In this document: positions 1 through 14,568 of the stretch, piece by piece | How positions within the stretch are numbered: position 1 is the first letter of the stretch | How the letters are laid out: each line of letters opens with the position of its first letter | Source of the DNA: Sitta carolinensis | Lineage: Eukaryota; Chordata; Aves; Passeriformes; Sittidae | Assembly: GCA_032173965.1 (NCBI GenBank) | Contig: CM063288.1 | Coordinates: 17,684,001-17,748,000, forward strand | DNA: 64,000 nt | Direction: 5' to 3' | Translations under genes and position numbers: made by a program | The notes under the pieces: generated by a model | Databases searched by the model: none | Told to the model about the DNA's origin: nothing | Seen by the model: the letters and a program-made list of their open reading frames with translations, nothing else

Positions 1-3000
1 TTCTGCATGAGGAGATAACTTTTTGAAATTAGCATAGCAATATTATAGAAGTAAAACATGAAGCAAGACAGTTTAATTCTTCTTGCAAAGTTTCTACTTC
101 TCTATAGCAATGTGAAAAATAACAACAAAAAACTAAGCAAACAAACTTAGCAGCAGTAAGAGTCATCCTTAAGGACACAAACCTAACTAAAATCATTACC
201 AATTTATGTCTCCAAAGAAAATACCTCATCTAGTACACTAAGCTACCTGTATATAACACCAGGGGATTTTACTCTATTAAGGTCTAGAAGGAAATGAAAC
301 TCCTATACTCCCCTATTATGGACCTAGTCTCTGTTGGGTCTACATAATTTGAGTTTCATTGCCCAATTTGCATTCACTGTCACTTAAAATTCTACAATGG
401 TCTGACAGTATTTGGGACTCTTTTTCCTCATCTTTGATTACACTAATTCATAATTCTGTGATTTTCACCCTTCATTTAGAGTGTTTCAGACTGTTGCCTG
501 AGAACAGCAGCTTAAGTGAAAGAAGGAAATAATTAATTAATATAAAGACATCTAAATCTCCAGACATCTATTTACAAAAAAAGCCATAGTTTTTGTGAAT
601 CTACTAAAGCAGAGATTTTGCACCAGACAGCAACAGTTTTCATAGAACTTATTATTTTCTAAAATATATCATGCTAATCTCACCAGTTACAAGTACATCA
701 CTAGGTGCTGCTTTAGATGTGAGTAACTAGCCAGACACAAGGTCATGCAAGTTATTTCAATTAGGAGAGGAATCTGGTGAGGGAAACACACATCTCTGAC
801 ATTAAGATGTTTATATATAAGGGAGCAGAAAATCTTGCCCCTTGTTAGAAGTGAAGTAGCACACAGTTAGAATGAAGTGAGAGCACACAGAGAGGCAATG
901 TCACACACAGTAGGACAAAGCAAATGTGCACTCTGCCTTATCTCTCACTAACTTTTTCGTGTACCTGTGGCCTCAGTGGCACCATGAAACCAATGGTATC
1001 CTTCACAAGTTAAAGTCAGATACTTCAATTCCATGCTGCAGTAACATGAATAAAAAGCTCATTTAGACTGCAGTGTCATGACTATAAGAGTGCAGTAAAC
1101 AAAAGCTTTCACATCTTTGCTGTGTAACAATAGACTTATGGTTTGAAAATTAGAATTTAGGACTTTTCCTTTCTTCCTTTAAAAATATTGAAAGGGAAAA
1201 AAACCTGAATTTTTAATGTGAAGTCTTTATATTCCACTTTCCTGCCACTCGAAGAGAATTTTATGTTTCTCAAAAAAGGCCTCAGAGAAATGAAGAAAAT
1301 TGTATTCTTGTGAACTGTAATGAATATGATTTTTCTTTCAGAGCTTTCTATGAGCTTAAAATACAAATTTCTGGCAATATTTATCAAATAACATTAAAAA
1401 TTGCATTTTAGAAATGACAAGGTTTTGTCTTTTGAGTCTTCCACTTCAGAGAATGCTTGCACGGGATCAGGCCTTCTCTGTCATGCACGATGCCACCAGC
1501 CACGCTGCTTTGCTGACATGTTATGCATTCCAGTCTGATCCCAGCACAGAAGACAAACTAGGAGTCTCAAACATCAATACAGAACTCTGGACTTCCTAAA
1601 TGACAGTAGGTAGTTGAGGCAAGAAAGAAATAATAAAAAAAAAAAGGTTTTTGTCAGACTCTGTAGGAAAAAAAATAATTTACCTAGCAGCATCTTGAAG
1701 AAAAATTTGGCATCACTATCCACCGGTCCCTCTTTACAGAAACTGCAGTATTGATCAAAAACTTCACATTAGTAAAAAAAAAATTGCAACTCACTTATCC
1801 TGTATTGTAATTTCAGAAAAAATCTGACAGTGGAAACCCCAACAACCTATCAGCAGCATGGAATGTCTGATGGGCTATTAAGTTTGACTGACGCTGCTAC
1901 TGCTGCTATGAATATAGTTGCTATGGAAAGAATGTTTAGTGCTGTCTGTCTTCTAAGGGGCTCATGATTTCAAAACATCTCAAATAGCACTGATGGCTTA
2001 ATGTCTGCAAATAATACTACATTTTACATTTTCTAAGCATGGTGAATATTTTTGTGCACAATTTATTAATCAGAAATTATATTAAAATATTTTAATGAAA
2101 AAATTAGAGAATCTGCTTAAATAATCATTAAAACAAAAAATACATAACAAATCTATTTTACAATTTAATAGTCAATGTGGAAGTAATAAAAGACATATTT
2201 AGAGCTTTAACAAATGGAATATCAGTATGTGAAAGACATATTTTGAATGAGACCAACTCTATTGTTCTTCAAAGCAATGACAATATTTTCACCTACAGTC
2301 CACCAGAACATCATAACACTGCACTGACTTCTTTTCCTCCCTCAAACAAAAAAAAAGCCTCCAGAGTAGGAGTCTCCATTTCAGTTGTCTTCAAGCTACT
2401 TAACACAGTATTTGGCTCTAACAAAGATCAAATATAAGCAATGGTTTAAAAACTGAGCCAGTTGTGGGCTAAAAGTTTGTGAAAACATGATCCAGTAGAG
2501 GGCAACTAAAGACAAAAGTATTCTGTCCCCATTATGATTTTCTCTACCAACAATTTATATGCTTCAATCCTTAATTAGCATCTTGCTAGTTCTCAAATTA
2601 CGGGCTCCAAGAGAGGACTGGTAGGGGATGGATGTTTCCCAAGGTTCAGCGATACCTTAATCCTATGCAAAAATGTAGTACAACAGAGAGGCCAAAGGTG
2701 GTGTAAAACACCACTGGAAAGAGGATTGATGACTACATTATGCTGCTTTATGCTGGCTGGATATAGCTGTTTAGAATACAGTCTCCAAGCCAGATTGTGT
2801 GCTTGCAAAGAGCATTTCAATTTATAAAATTCTTTGCTATCTAATGACAAAAATTGAGTGCTGCTCCCCATTTTTTCAAATGGCACAGCGCGGCATGGCA
2901 TGTCACGGCATAGCATGGCTCATCCAGGAGATACTAATATCTGGCTGGCAACATGCAAAATTCAACTGAACTGAATACTTTATAATATCCTTCATGCTTT

Positions 3001-6000
3001 ACACCAGTCAGTCCCCAAAATTATGGCTGGTTTTTTTGCTTGCAACCTTCCATTAGTTACAAAAAAGAGTTTTGCTACACGGAGAGACAGTTAAGATAGT
3101 TTTATGCCTCCTAAACAATAAAAAAGACCAGGTCTTTTAGAACTGTCAGTTTAATAAAGGAAGACAAAGAATCAACTTTTTGCAATGAATAAACTTGTAA
3201 TTTTACAATTAGTACTTGGAAATTAGCCCAAAAGGTCACATTCTTACCATAGAGATTTCTCAGGCTAGAATATAAAGCATCATACACAAACAATTTGATC
3301 AGTATAGCCCTGGCAAGTCTTTCTGGTTCTCTTAAAATTCATCCCTTTGCGTCTTAATCTGCAGTAAAAAGGGCAGTCTGTCCTGTTGGCACACATACTT
3401 TTTATGATTTTTAAAAAGAACTTTTTCACAGCTGACTTGACGTTTGTATTCCACATGCCAGCAATGTCTTCACTAAGCGTGTGAGTAGAGTAACAATACA
3501 TATACAATGCAGTATGTCACTTAGTAATATATCATGGTGTAAAAGAAGATTAATGACATCATCCAGGTAAGGGACAGGATTTGCCTAATATGAGAAATGC
3601 AATCATTTAAAAACACAGAAAGAAGAAGAGTGATGATGGAATCTGGGCTGGAGGCATGTAAAGGACAAGAAGCCCATTACAGATGTCCCTGTTTAGGAAT
3701 ATGTGGCACTGGTTTGGACTCCTAACTCTCCAGGAGAAAAACAGTAGCAGAAAACTGGTGATTTGGCAGACACATGCTGCAGAAGAGGACTGATGTTTTT
3801 CTATTCTTCATTAAACAAAATTTAGGAGTTTCTGGCATTTTACTGATCACATCATAAACAAATTAGAAGTAATATTGTAATAACTGACAGTTTGCCTTAC
3901 AATAAGGCTATGCTTACAATTGTTACTGTGTTTTTATTACCATATAGCCTGTGACTGTTTGTTGCAGAGCAGGATTTCATTGTGATAAAGGTTGCACAAA
4001 CCCAGATTAAAAAGATGACACCTGATTGAATGTCCTTCAGCCTGAGGAAGGCAAAAGGCAATTACAAAGGCAACGTAAGGGTACAGACTTAGGGGGAATT
4101 ATGACATGACAATGTTCAGTAGCAGCATCACTGACATCAGTTCATTCACTGACCCAAAGGTCTACTTTTTGCTTGCTCCTTTGCAAAGGAAACATTTCAA
4201 GCAGACTTTTGAATTCTTATAGACAGATTTCTCAAATGTGCATGGGACATTTAAAAAATATGTTGAGGAAAACCTGCAAACTGAGAGTATTGGGGAATTT
4301 TTTCATAACACAGAACCAGAGGCAAACATCCAAGCAGAAGAAAGTATTCAAGTAGCAGGGAAGTGAAATAGTTTAGATTAGCAAAGGAAAAATAAAGAAG
4401 CAAAGAAAGGTTTGGATATGGATGCAATCAGGAGTACAAGTTAGATCAGCACTGCCATTATTTCCACTGTTACTCTCCATGTTTATTATTAAATAAATTG
4501 TGATTCATGTTGCTCAAACACTACACTAAACCGCCTATGCTTAAACTCAAAATATTTATTGTACAATGCCACTGAATCCATCAGCATACATGTAAAAATG
4601 AACTATACCTGGCCAAACAGAGAAACTCAATGAGTGCCACATAAATTTAGAAAATGGAACACCATCGCATCATCCATCCTGGAACACACTTTCAAATATC
4701 AATGTACACTTGCAAATAAAACCCCTCCAAAACTGAAGTAAATAGTAATTTCTAGTTAAAAAGCTGTTGAGTTAAATATTTTATTAAAAATGGAGGACAG
4801 GGAAATTAACTAAACTAATGATAAAACTTGAAATGTATTTTCTAGCATCCTAAAAAAGAGATCCATCCCCTTTATTTTACCATTGTGGCCTGCTTCAAAA
4901 GGGCCATTTGCTTATGAAATTCAGTTACTATTTACAACATGATACCAGCTGAAATGTAAAACCATGATCGAAGTACAATAAAGTCCATTGAAATCACAGT
5001 TTGTATACAGCTATTCAGACTTCAACTGAAGAATTTCCTCTTTCTCCCTCTCATACACATACATTTTGCCTTCAACTGGACCTAGAATAAGTACATTTTT
5101 CAGGGCTCTTTGACTCACAACTTAGCCATACTACACTAACTGATAGCACTTATTTTCTTGGAAAGCTTGTTTTCTGGGCACTGGCAAGCATAATTTTTCT
5201 GAGTGCAGGACCCAGGGTAGGGGAGGGAATCAAAATTTGCCACTTATTAAAATACATTTCCTTTATGCTTTGTGCAGACAAAAATACTCTCCCATTAACC
5301 CCCAAGTCCATTAACTTTAGGAGAGCAGTTCTGCAGTTGCTTGTCTCCTATGATGCCCTTTTCACAGCAACATGATAAGCTTTCAATACACAGTGAACTA
5401 TTCTTTATAGTTTAATGTAGGATATATGGTAACTTCTTACCTTCTTAACCCTCTGGGATTCCCAGGATTTGTACTGTGTGTTTTCCTTATCTGTTTTTCT
5501 AAGAGTTCTAGCTGGAATTTAAGAATTTATAAATTTATTATCTTTCCCAGGCTTAGTTAATAGATAAGAATTGCATTTTAACTTTCCTTCACATTTTTTT
5601 TTTTATTGTCAGGATAGTTCAAGTTACTTGTTGCTTCAGGCTGTCTGTTAATTTGTTCATTCTTTCAGTGTTTTGCATATCCATGGGCATAAATCATAGA
5701 GTGTTCCTGGTAACAGGAAGCATTTTAATTTAGTCCATAGAGTCTGAATTATGGAAGGCAGCAGAGCCACGACTTTACAGAAAACACAGACACACTGCCT
5801 GCATGGCTTGACAACTTTAAAGACAACTTTCAAATATTTGTCCTAGTCTGTTCTAGTATTAATGCAAACAACTATATTGATTTTTAGGAAATGTTCTTTC
5901 ATTTTTACCTAACTAGGAACAGAAAGTGGATACTCCTAAAAGCTTTATAAAGAAGTACTGCTATGGTTTTCACTAAAAACAAACTAGAAATACCTGGTTC

Positions 6001-6630
6001 AATACTGAAGTGAGGAGGTCATTTCACATCATTTTTTTGAATGATTCCACTTTAGAGTTGGACTGCCTATTTTTGCAAACCTCTCAATTCCTTCATTTAC
6101 CTTCTCCCTTTAAACTTCCTTTCTTCTGCTTCTTCTTTGAAAGTATAAACTTTAAAAGCACACAAGCATATGAAAGACTAGTTATGCACCATGTCTCAGT
6201 GTCACATTCCCCTTTCTAGTCAAGATCCAGAATACATGATTGTATTCTGCTATTTGACATCAACTTGTCTGAAAGCACTTGCCTGCAGTTTCAACACTTC
6301 TCAAGTTAGGACACATCTATCCATAATATTACCAGTTCGCTCAAGGAACGCCACATTAAAATGCTCCTTAGATTAATCTGTACAGACTGCTTTCCATATG
6401 TTCCTTAAATATGACAGTAGGATTGAATTCAAAGTGTCAACACATTTCACATAAATGAAGTTTAAAAAAAGCTTATTGTAGTATATTTGGATTTGGTTGA
6501 ACTGAAACTGATTGAGAAATTAGAAAAGTGTTGGTAAAAAAATGACCTCTGGGAAGGGTACTTCAGGGGAAAATCTGTATCAGAATGCTTGCAGCACTGA
6601 CCAGAAGTAAAGGACTCTTGGCAGTGAGGA

Positions 6631-6662
6631 TGAATGAATGAATGAATGAATGATTGAATGAA
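6631..6662 (+). repeat. (TGAA)n tetranucleotide microsatellite
   Basis: About seven tandem copies of the tetramer TGAA, with one interruption near the 3' end (TGATTGAATG). The minus-strand reading gives a run of Ser/Phe/Ile/His codons, which explains a low-complexity open frame there. Confidence 0.9.
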
Positions 6663-8696
6663 ACCTTCCTCTGCTCCATCAACAACACTAGTTTGTGTTG
6701 GGCACCGCTCCTCTTCTTTTCCTTTCCTCTCTCTTCCTTGGTAAATCACACCAGCAGAGCAGCTGTGGTAATTTTTGAGCTCCTTCCTAGAGCTACTACT
6801 ACAGGAGCCTTCACTGCTCTGTGGAAGCCAGGACAGGCCTGGGAGTAATTCTGGTTCTTTGTTGATATCTTATTATTCTTGCAATACATCTCCCAGTTTA
6901 CTTGGAAATTTACATAACTGTGAAGAGGATGAATGTCTTGCATATATGAGTAGGGAATAGGATACCCTTGGGTAAATCTGGCTAAGAAATACATTAATAT
7001 TTGTAAAAAAGCATTATAGTTGTGAGATACCTGATTGTATGATAGAGTTGTTCTCTGCTAACAAGCAAGTAGGCACAGCTACAAGGCAATAAACTGCCTG
7101 ACTCCCACATAAGAAATCAGACCATGCTCCATTTACACATCAAGACTCTGTCCTAAAAAACATGGCTGTGCATAGCAGAAATACAGTGGCTCACCTTTAG
7201 CTAGTGCCAGAGACTTAAAAGAGTATCTGCCCCACAGACCATTCTTTTTTTCAGAACAAGAACCTTTAAGGCACAAGAATAATTAGTGTCTACTGTCCAA
7301 AAGGTCTGGCCCATGACTACAGCTGGGCTCCCTGGTTTCATGTAGGCAAACAAGGAACTGGGTCAGAAGAGAGGGGCAGAGCCTTCTTTACATTAACTGT
7401 TAAGCAAGGAGGTCGGTCCAGCTTTTCCCCTGCAAGCAACTGGGACCACCTCCGACTAATCACTGACTCTGGATTGCTCACAACTCCAGAAAAGATCACA
7501 CAAAGGTACTTAGAAAAAGGGAAACAGGACAAGACACAAAACCCAGGTTCATGAGGCTACATAATACCTGGCAGTTTTGAGGACACCAACATAGCTGTGC
7601 CCTTGTGCATAGTACTGAGTGTGGACACCTGCATCAGCTCAAAGGGACAGCAATGACTGAGTGGTAACTGTGAAATTACCTCTCCGATACTTTCCAATAC
7701 TCCATGTATGAGCTTTTAACGTAGTTGTGATGCCACAGCCCCCACCTAGTCCTTTTAGCGTCTCATCCCTAATGAGTTCTTATTATATCTCTGTGCACAG
7801 AAGCATCCTGCCCAGACATTGTATTGCTAAATTCTCTGGGCTTTCAGACAACCTGTGATGAAAGATAATTCAAGAAAGGAGAGTTATTTTAATGTTTGGA
7901 ATCCCATATATTTAACAGCATTTCACTACATGGTATCATCATCTAACACTGAGTTCTGTGTGAACTCAACAAAAGAGAAAAATAGGCAGAAGAGAAAAAA
8001 GGAAGAAGCAGGGTTTCTACTGCTCGTGCGCATAGTAGCAGGGGGCTTCAGTCAGGCTGAAAAGACAATGGCCTAAAGGAGAAGATGTGGCTGACTACCA
8101 AAGACTGTTGTATACACGACACAGGCTTTGTACTCTTGTTTCAGATGACAAGTAGAGTGGATGCTCAGAAAGACTAGCAGTCCAGGAGAGACAAAAAGAG
8201 TGCATATTAGAAGATCAAACATTTGACAGCCACTGATACTGGGTCACACAGCCCAGCACACATAACCTAGTTGATGACTGGTGTCTACAGACATAGCTGG
8301 TTTTTGTCTCCTCAGAGCACACTTGAGTAAATATAAACAAATGAAAGGGATATTTGATTCATGTACCTAAGGTAACAAGCTTCTGCTCACACAAAAGCAG
8401 AGCAGATTTGATATGTGGGGAATGAATTGTGACAGCTCTGACACTCAGATAGTGCCCCTCCAAGTGACGTCACCCGCTTGGCTGGTCCCCACTCTCCACA
8501 GAGTCTATTAGTTTTCCTCCTTGTCTCAAGCTGTCACGTTAGGTTCATTTTGCTGCAGTTGCCAAATTCTTGTAATGAGGAAAAGGAAAGAGAAACTATC
8601 AGAGTGAAGCTGCATGGCAGTTCTAAGTCCAGTAATCAAAGTAAATTAAAGGAGTTTTTATTTTAAATCACCTCATCCATTTCCCTTTTAAGAAAG

Positions 8697-8800
8697 CATC
8701 CAAAAAACCAACCACACAAAAAAACCCCACCCCAAAACCGAAGAAACAAACCCAAAAAAATCCTAACAAACCCAGAAAACCCAGAAAAAAACCCAATGCA
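8697..8800 (+). repeat. A/C-rich low-complexity tract
   Basis: About 100 bases almost entirely A and C, with runs such as AAAAAACC and CCCCACCCC. The minus strand reads as a Gly/Phe/Leu-rich frame that is compositional, not a protein. Confidence 0.85.
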
Positions 8801-11732
8801 AAGCAAAATACCCTATGAGAAAAACAAAAACCCGCTTGTAACTTCCAAGCCATTTGATACAAGATTTTGCATTTTGAGATATGTGTTAATACTTCTAACT
8901 ACTGAAAATCCATTTAGGCTGGCAAGATCTACTCTGATTTGGAGTGGGAAAGGGTGGGGGTGGTGTTAATATAAAGGGGGAAAACACCATCCATGGGAGT
9001 GTGGAGACCTCGGCCAGCTGCAGTCCTGTTTGCTTGCCTTCTTGCATTTACTAAAGGCCCAGAGGTGTCATTCTGTCTAGCCTAGGTCAAGACTGATCTG
9101 TGAAGTCTGCTGTGTCCACTAACACAAAACCTGTGCTGGCTTTAGCAGTAATTAGAGCAGCATCATCTGTAACAGTACAAATCACCTCAGCTAGTTCTGC
9201 AATGCATGTTCTCAGCTGTCAAAAGGAGACAGTACAGCAATGCTGTGCCCATGTGACAGACTGTCCCCAGAGTGTGATCTGAGGGCAGCACTGGGACGTT
9301 TGAATTGAGCCACACGTAAGAGTTTCTTAACCTTCTAGATACAGGTGCTTCATGGGTTTCAACCAAACACTATAAAGAAGCATACACAGGGCAGGGAAGG
9401 AAGTCAATGAGAAGACACCAAAAATGTTGACCTTCAGCAGTTTATTCAAAACGGAGAGCAGACTGGCATTAACAAGAGACATAAATACAAAGACTTACAC
9501 AAACTTTGGGCAATAGCATGAGCATCAGTGACCAATCAAGCTAGAAAGAGCATTTCATTACTCCTAATTTGTACATACACCACCAACTCTTTCACTACCT
9601 TTTTTTTCCACTACCTTTTTTTAATAATCACCTTTATGACCTGATACAAGTCTCTAATATTTTTTCAGCAAATTTCATCTCCTTATGGGGTATCTTAGCA
9701 GTAAGCAGCTATTCAACTGAAAGTCCTGAACTAAGTCTGTTCCCTGCATCCTGCTCTGCATGTATTTATCTGCATATCCACACTCAGAGTGGTCTGAGGA
9801 ACAGGTCCAGCTCTCAGGTAATCAAAGAGATAATAAGTATGCCCAGATTACCACTGTTTTATGTATGACATATGAAAATATACCTGAAACAGAGTATAAA
9901 GCAAAACAACACATGCCTGTTGCATCAACAACTAGCAAGTACTGTTGAAGGAAACAGTTGACAAACTGGAAAAACATACTTGTATCTTCCTATGAATATT
10001 AAAAGTGGCCTTTTCCTGTTCAGTTTTCTGTTTCTGCTTAACCTGAATGGACTGAGTTCAATCAAAGGAAGCTGCAAAATATTTGTAAAGAACGGGGAAG
10101 GAAAGATTAAAGAATGGCCCAGATAAGGAACATCCCTCAAAACACTGGCATGGGATTTATAGCTAGAAAGAGGGACTCCCTGTGTTAAGCCTGAGAGAGG
10201 AAGATTAGAAAACACTGATCTGTTAAAAGATCCTGTCCTATAGACAGGAAAGCATTTTGGGGTGAAGTAGAAAAGACAGTCCAGAGTGAGAAAAAACTGT
10301 CAGCCTGGAAAATTCAGAAGTAGTCCAAACAGCCTGTAAAGAAAAACAAGCTGTTCCTCCTGGCTCAGATGTGAACAAGGTGGTGCTGACTGAGCTGTGG
10401 ATAAACTGGGAAACTTTGGTATGTGAATGTGGGTGTAGACCCCCTGCTTTTTACTTTGGTATGCTGAAAAGTTGCTTGGGGGTCCTTTTAATGAGAGCCA
10501 CTGATCCAGGCTTCAAAAGATAAAGGAAGGCCCATGTCTGGACCTGTAAAAGTAGTTACTGGTTGGTACTCATGGGATTACAACATAGGGCCTGACCTGA
10601 GAGCTGGTGGATTAAGGGATTCCACTCCTAGAGAAGTAATGACCTGGAATGGACCAAAAGGGAGAGAGGAGAGAGACATACCAGTTTTGGTAGGTCTCCA
10701 GACACACAGCAGCATCTGCCCAAGGTTACAGAGAGACAAGGATTGAAACATTCAAAACCATGTTTCTGGGGAAAAAAAGTACTACTGTTCTCTATATTTT
10801 GTAAGGAAAAAAAGAGGAATAATTATTTCCAAGACATTCAGAGGATGGATGGATGTACTGTCTGTACCTAATTCACTGATATTGACTTTAATTGGCATAG
10901 AAGTCTCTACGTAGTCACAAATAACTATTATATTGGAGAGGATAAAATAACATGATAAGGAAATATTGGAAGTATAATTACAAGAATAAATCTAAAAATC
11001 TCTTTTCCTATAATGCAGCTAGTAGATTACTCAATTAGAAGTTGTGTCAGATTGCTTACCATCGATTGCAAATGGCTTGCCAATTTTGCTGACATGAAAT
11101 GCTAAAGCAAGTGCCATTCAACAGTGGTGCAATAGGCAAACTGGCCTCATAGCAGTCACATGAACATGGTCTTGCACTTACACAGAGCCAAAATCTGGTC
11201 AAATCCAAGGATGCAAAGAACCTAAGAATTCTCAGATGTTTGTTTGATTTAATCATTGTGCCTCCTTTTATTGATGACATATGCACAGGTGCTTGTGGCC
11301 AATGCCTCATTTCAGCAAATGCAAGTCCAAGTAAAAAGACGTCAAAGTGAGTATAAATTGAAGAAATCTGCTGATAGTTGACCAAATGATTAAAGAATGT
11401 CTATTGAGGCACCACCTCTATGCACAGGGATCTGGACACAAACAGATACATTCTCACATGTTAAGAAAAATAGAAAGGAAAACTCAGTAAATGAATTAAG
11501 AAACCTCTCATGCTCTACTAACAGATTTACAGACAATTTATTGTCAGACAGTATTTACAGCTGAACCAAAGGTTTTATGGCAAATCAATACAAAATAGTT
11601 TTATAAGCTGGTTGAAAAATGCTTCCCATTTACAAACAAAAGTTAAGTCATTTCACAAATACTTGATAATCAGGAAGTAGTTTAGTCACACCACAATAAC
11701 CTGATCAACACTGCACAGAGAATGCAATGAAC

Positions 11733-11902
11733 ACCTTTACCATTTGTCACAAGCCCTTGAATAAGCTTGAGTCCTGACATAGACTTGCATGGCTTCATTA
11801 CTGAAGGCATCATCCCAGAAAGCATCAGGAATGTGTCAAGAGTAAGGTGCAGGTTCTCCAGCCTAGGACACGAGACAACCATCCTGGCTAAAAGAGGAAA
11901 AA
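11733..11902 (-). CDS. doubtful coding exon candidate (minus)
   Basis: The minus strand has a strong acceptor (pyrimidine run ending CTCTTTTAG before position 11902) followed by an open frame to a donor-like ATG|GTAAAG. The peptide includes PRLENLHLTLDTF. However, the opposite strand of the same stretch also has an open frame ending at a donor-like AGA|GTAAGG (11841/11842). Two contradictory readings show how easily such signals arise, so I give it little weight. No partner exon was found. Confidence 0.12.
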
Positions 11903-12085
11903 ACAAGCTCCTCCCCAAAGAGCAGCATCCTCCTGTGTATTCCATAACCTTGTGACTTGCAGCCTTTCCTCCAGACTGGGACTCAGGCCAGAAAGTTTTC
12001 AGTTGCAGAGTTACAGAGTTTGAGCATGAAAAGTCTTTTTGTCAGACTGAGGACTGCCTGGCTGTTCTCTCCCTGCCTTTCTCAG

Positions 12086-12303
12086 TCTCCCCTGTTGATC
12101 AAACCTTGCTGGGTTTTGTCCTCCCCAACCATTCCCTCATGACAGAAGTTTTCCTAGAAAGTGCCAGCCGCCCTCCAGGAAGGCACATCCTCTCTCCCTC
12201 CAGGAAATCCCCTGCCCCCTGTGGTATCCAGGACAAGACAGAAGAGGTGGCTTCCCCACTGCCTGCAGCACAGCCATCGTCTTCCAGAAGGGTCAAAATG
12301 TAA
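12086..12303 (+). CDS. possible terminal exon or retrocopy fragment (plus)
   Basis: A long pyrimidine tract ending CCTTTCTCAG at 12085 looks like a strong acceptor. It is followed by 71 open codons in phase (2 nt then codons), stopping at TAA 12301-12303. The peptide is Ser/Pro/Ala-rich and ends IQDKTEEVASPLPAAQPSS then SRRVKM, like a disordered tail. A run of 17 A begins 43 bases after the stop, but no AATAAA precedes it. Several frames are open here because the patch is GC-richer than its surroundings, so coding is uncertain. I do not recognise a product. Confidence 0.2.
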
Positions 12304-12346
12304 TGACATACAGCAGACAAAAAGAATGTCAACCACTTCATATTTC

Positions 12347-12363
12347 AAAAAAAAAAAAAAAAA
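12347..12363 (+). repeat. A17 homopolymer
   Basis: Seventeen consecutive A directly downstream of the GC-richer patch at 12.0-12.3 kb. It may be a plain homopolymer or the tail of an old retrocopy. I see no clear flanking target duplication. Confidence 0.8.
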
Positions 12364-12399
12364 GTCATCTCAAAGGATTATAAAATTAATGGTTATTGC

Positions 12400-14560
12400 C
12401 CTGAAGCCAAGAAAGGAGAAATTTAAGACCAAATCGGAATCAGAAATTATTATATTGAAATTGAGATATTGAGAATTGAAATATGAGGTATTCCTGACCA
12501 GAAGAGTAACCTGTTTTCCTGTCATAGGAACAAGAAGGATTTCAGAAAAACTTAATTTAAGAAAAGGAGATTCTTGCATTGTTTTAAAAACATGTCTTTG
12601 CTCAACTCACGTCTACTGTATACAATAGTACCTACCTTCTTCTTTATATTATTTGCACTCATCTACATGTATACATATTCATTCTTTACTCTGTAGCTTA
12701 TTCTATATATATAAGATTTTCAATTACAATCAGGCATTGTACCACTTTGAAGGCAAATATCCTCATTTTTTCATATTAGCATATTTATCCAGATTTATTT
12801 GGGAAAGTAAACTGAATCAATATACTTGGGATTTTAAAGGGTAAATAGGGTGATGGTTAGAATACTTTTTATGAAACCTATCTGGTTGAAGTATTAATTG
12901 CTATACATACTTAGGAAAGGCAAATCTCCTGGGAAGGAGAGCATTTCTTGCACTGAGACTATCCGTATTTTGGGAACTGTAGAAAACCCCATGGAAGGGA
13001 GAATGCAAATTAGAGCCCACCTGTATGTCTGGCTCTCACACAGGCATTATTGTACAAAGGGTTTTCATTATTTCTTTTACATATCTAGACCCAAACACAC
13101 CAAGCCACTTGCAGATACAGACAGAAATCCACTGAAGTAAATGATTCTGTATCTCCTTATAATACCAGTGAATATGGCCCCTACATATACAGTTTTATTT
13201 CTCCTCTAAGCTAAAAATACCTTTATATTTCAAGACTACCCTTTATTTGAGTTTACATCCCTTAGGACCAACACACAGAAGAGCAGTGAACAGGCTGGAG
13301 GGGCTTTAGTGAAGAGAACTCACAAAATGTGATCACAATGTGCTTTACAGTACGAGTAAATCCCAAGGGATCCCCCACGTACAATTCCTAAACACTGAGA
13401 ATGTTTAAGCTGTCTGCCTAATCTATGGAAATGTGAGTTTTGAGCACTGATAAATTCGGACTGCCAAGAATAAACTCACTTTAAAATGCCAGTGATTTTT
13501 CTCATAGGAAAAAAACCCCAAACTATGAGAATATCCTTTTCTAAATTTCAAAACAACAATAATTACTATGTATCTTGCTCCCTGCACACTCAAATTGCTT
13601 GAAATAAGTTGTCAAAGTAAATTGCCTATTCTTTCAATATTGGTAAATTATTCTTCTATTGTGGGTTCTTAGCTTGATAATTTAAGATATTATAATTTTC
13701 ATTTACTTACTGTCTTTGATAATTTTGGAAGAAACTACTAAGCCATTTCTTCTAGAAACCTATTAGGTAATTATTATCACAAGGAGAATTAGTTTAGTTG
13801 AATTTAAGAGGAAAGAATTGATGATTATGAGATGGAGGTCATGAGAAAAGAAACTATGAAGTAAGGTTATTGGGATGTGAAAAATCTCTAAGTCATAATA
13901 GACATGGTCCATATGCAAACTTGATTGCATTCTTCCTTCTCTGTAAATCATTAGTATTTTACATGAAATCACTGTCATTATACTAGCAGAAAGAAATCAG
14001 AATTTACTATCAGGATAGTGCTATGGAGAGGACAAGGTGCCCTTCTATTGGCCTGTCACAAGCCTCTTATTCTTGGCTCAGGTGTTTGTGGATTTGTGGA
14101 GCTCTCAGCAGCCACCTTCAGAACACAAGCCCCGGCACACAGGATATCCATGTGGTAACCACGGTCCTCTGACCAGTGCCTCATCCACCAAACTTGCATA
14201 TCTTACTAGACTAATTTTCCTTATGTTAACAAAAAAAGAGAGACAGATACTGGGGAGAAAAAGACAGCTCAATGTAAGGAAAAACTACCTTAGAAATATA
14301 AATAATAAAAAAGACCCTTCACATCCATGAAGGAAATTTAATTATTTTTAAAAACAGATAGCTCTTGACAATATGCATATTGTGTCCAGGTTAATGAGTC
14401 CTTTCTTTGGGAAACAGTTCAGTTTCAGGCCTGTTGTTGGAAGAAAATCAATTTGTTGCTTGTGGAATGTATAAGAGAGATCACCTATGTACCGGGCAAG
14501 AACTTAAACAGACAGAATTACTTTAGTAGAGATTATTTGATACTTTGAGAGTGTCCTGAC
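12400..14560. other. AT-rich, no supported gene
   Basis: Only short chance open frames are seen. No repeat family was recognised. Confidence 0.55.
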
Positions 14561-14568
14561 AAAGATTT

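Larger units (their letters stand above)
1..11650. other. AT-rich stretch without a supported gene
   Basis: I see only scattered open frames under about 110 codons, in all frames, with no splice-bounded frame or poly(A) arrangement I would defend. It holds short simple repeats (a GAAT tetramer run near 6.64 kb and an A/C-rich tract near 8.7-8.8 kb) and homopolymer runs. It could be intergenic or intronic. Confidence 0.6.
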
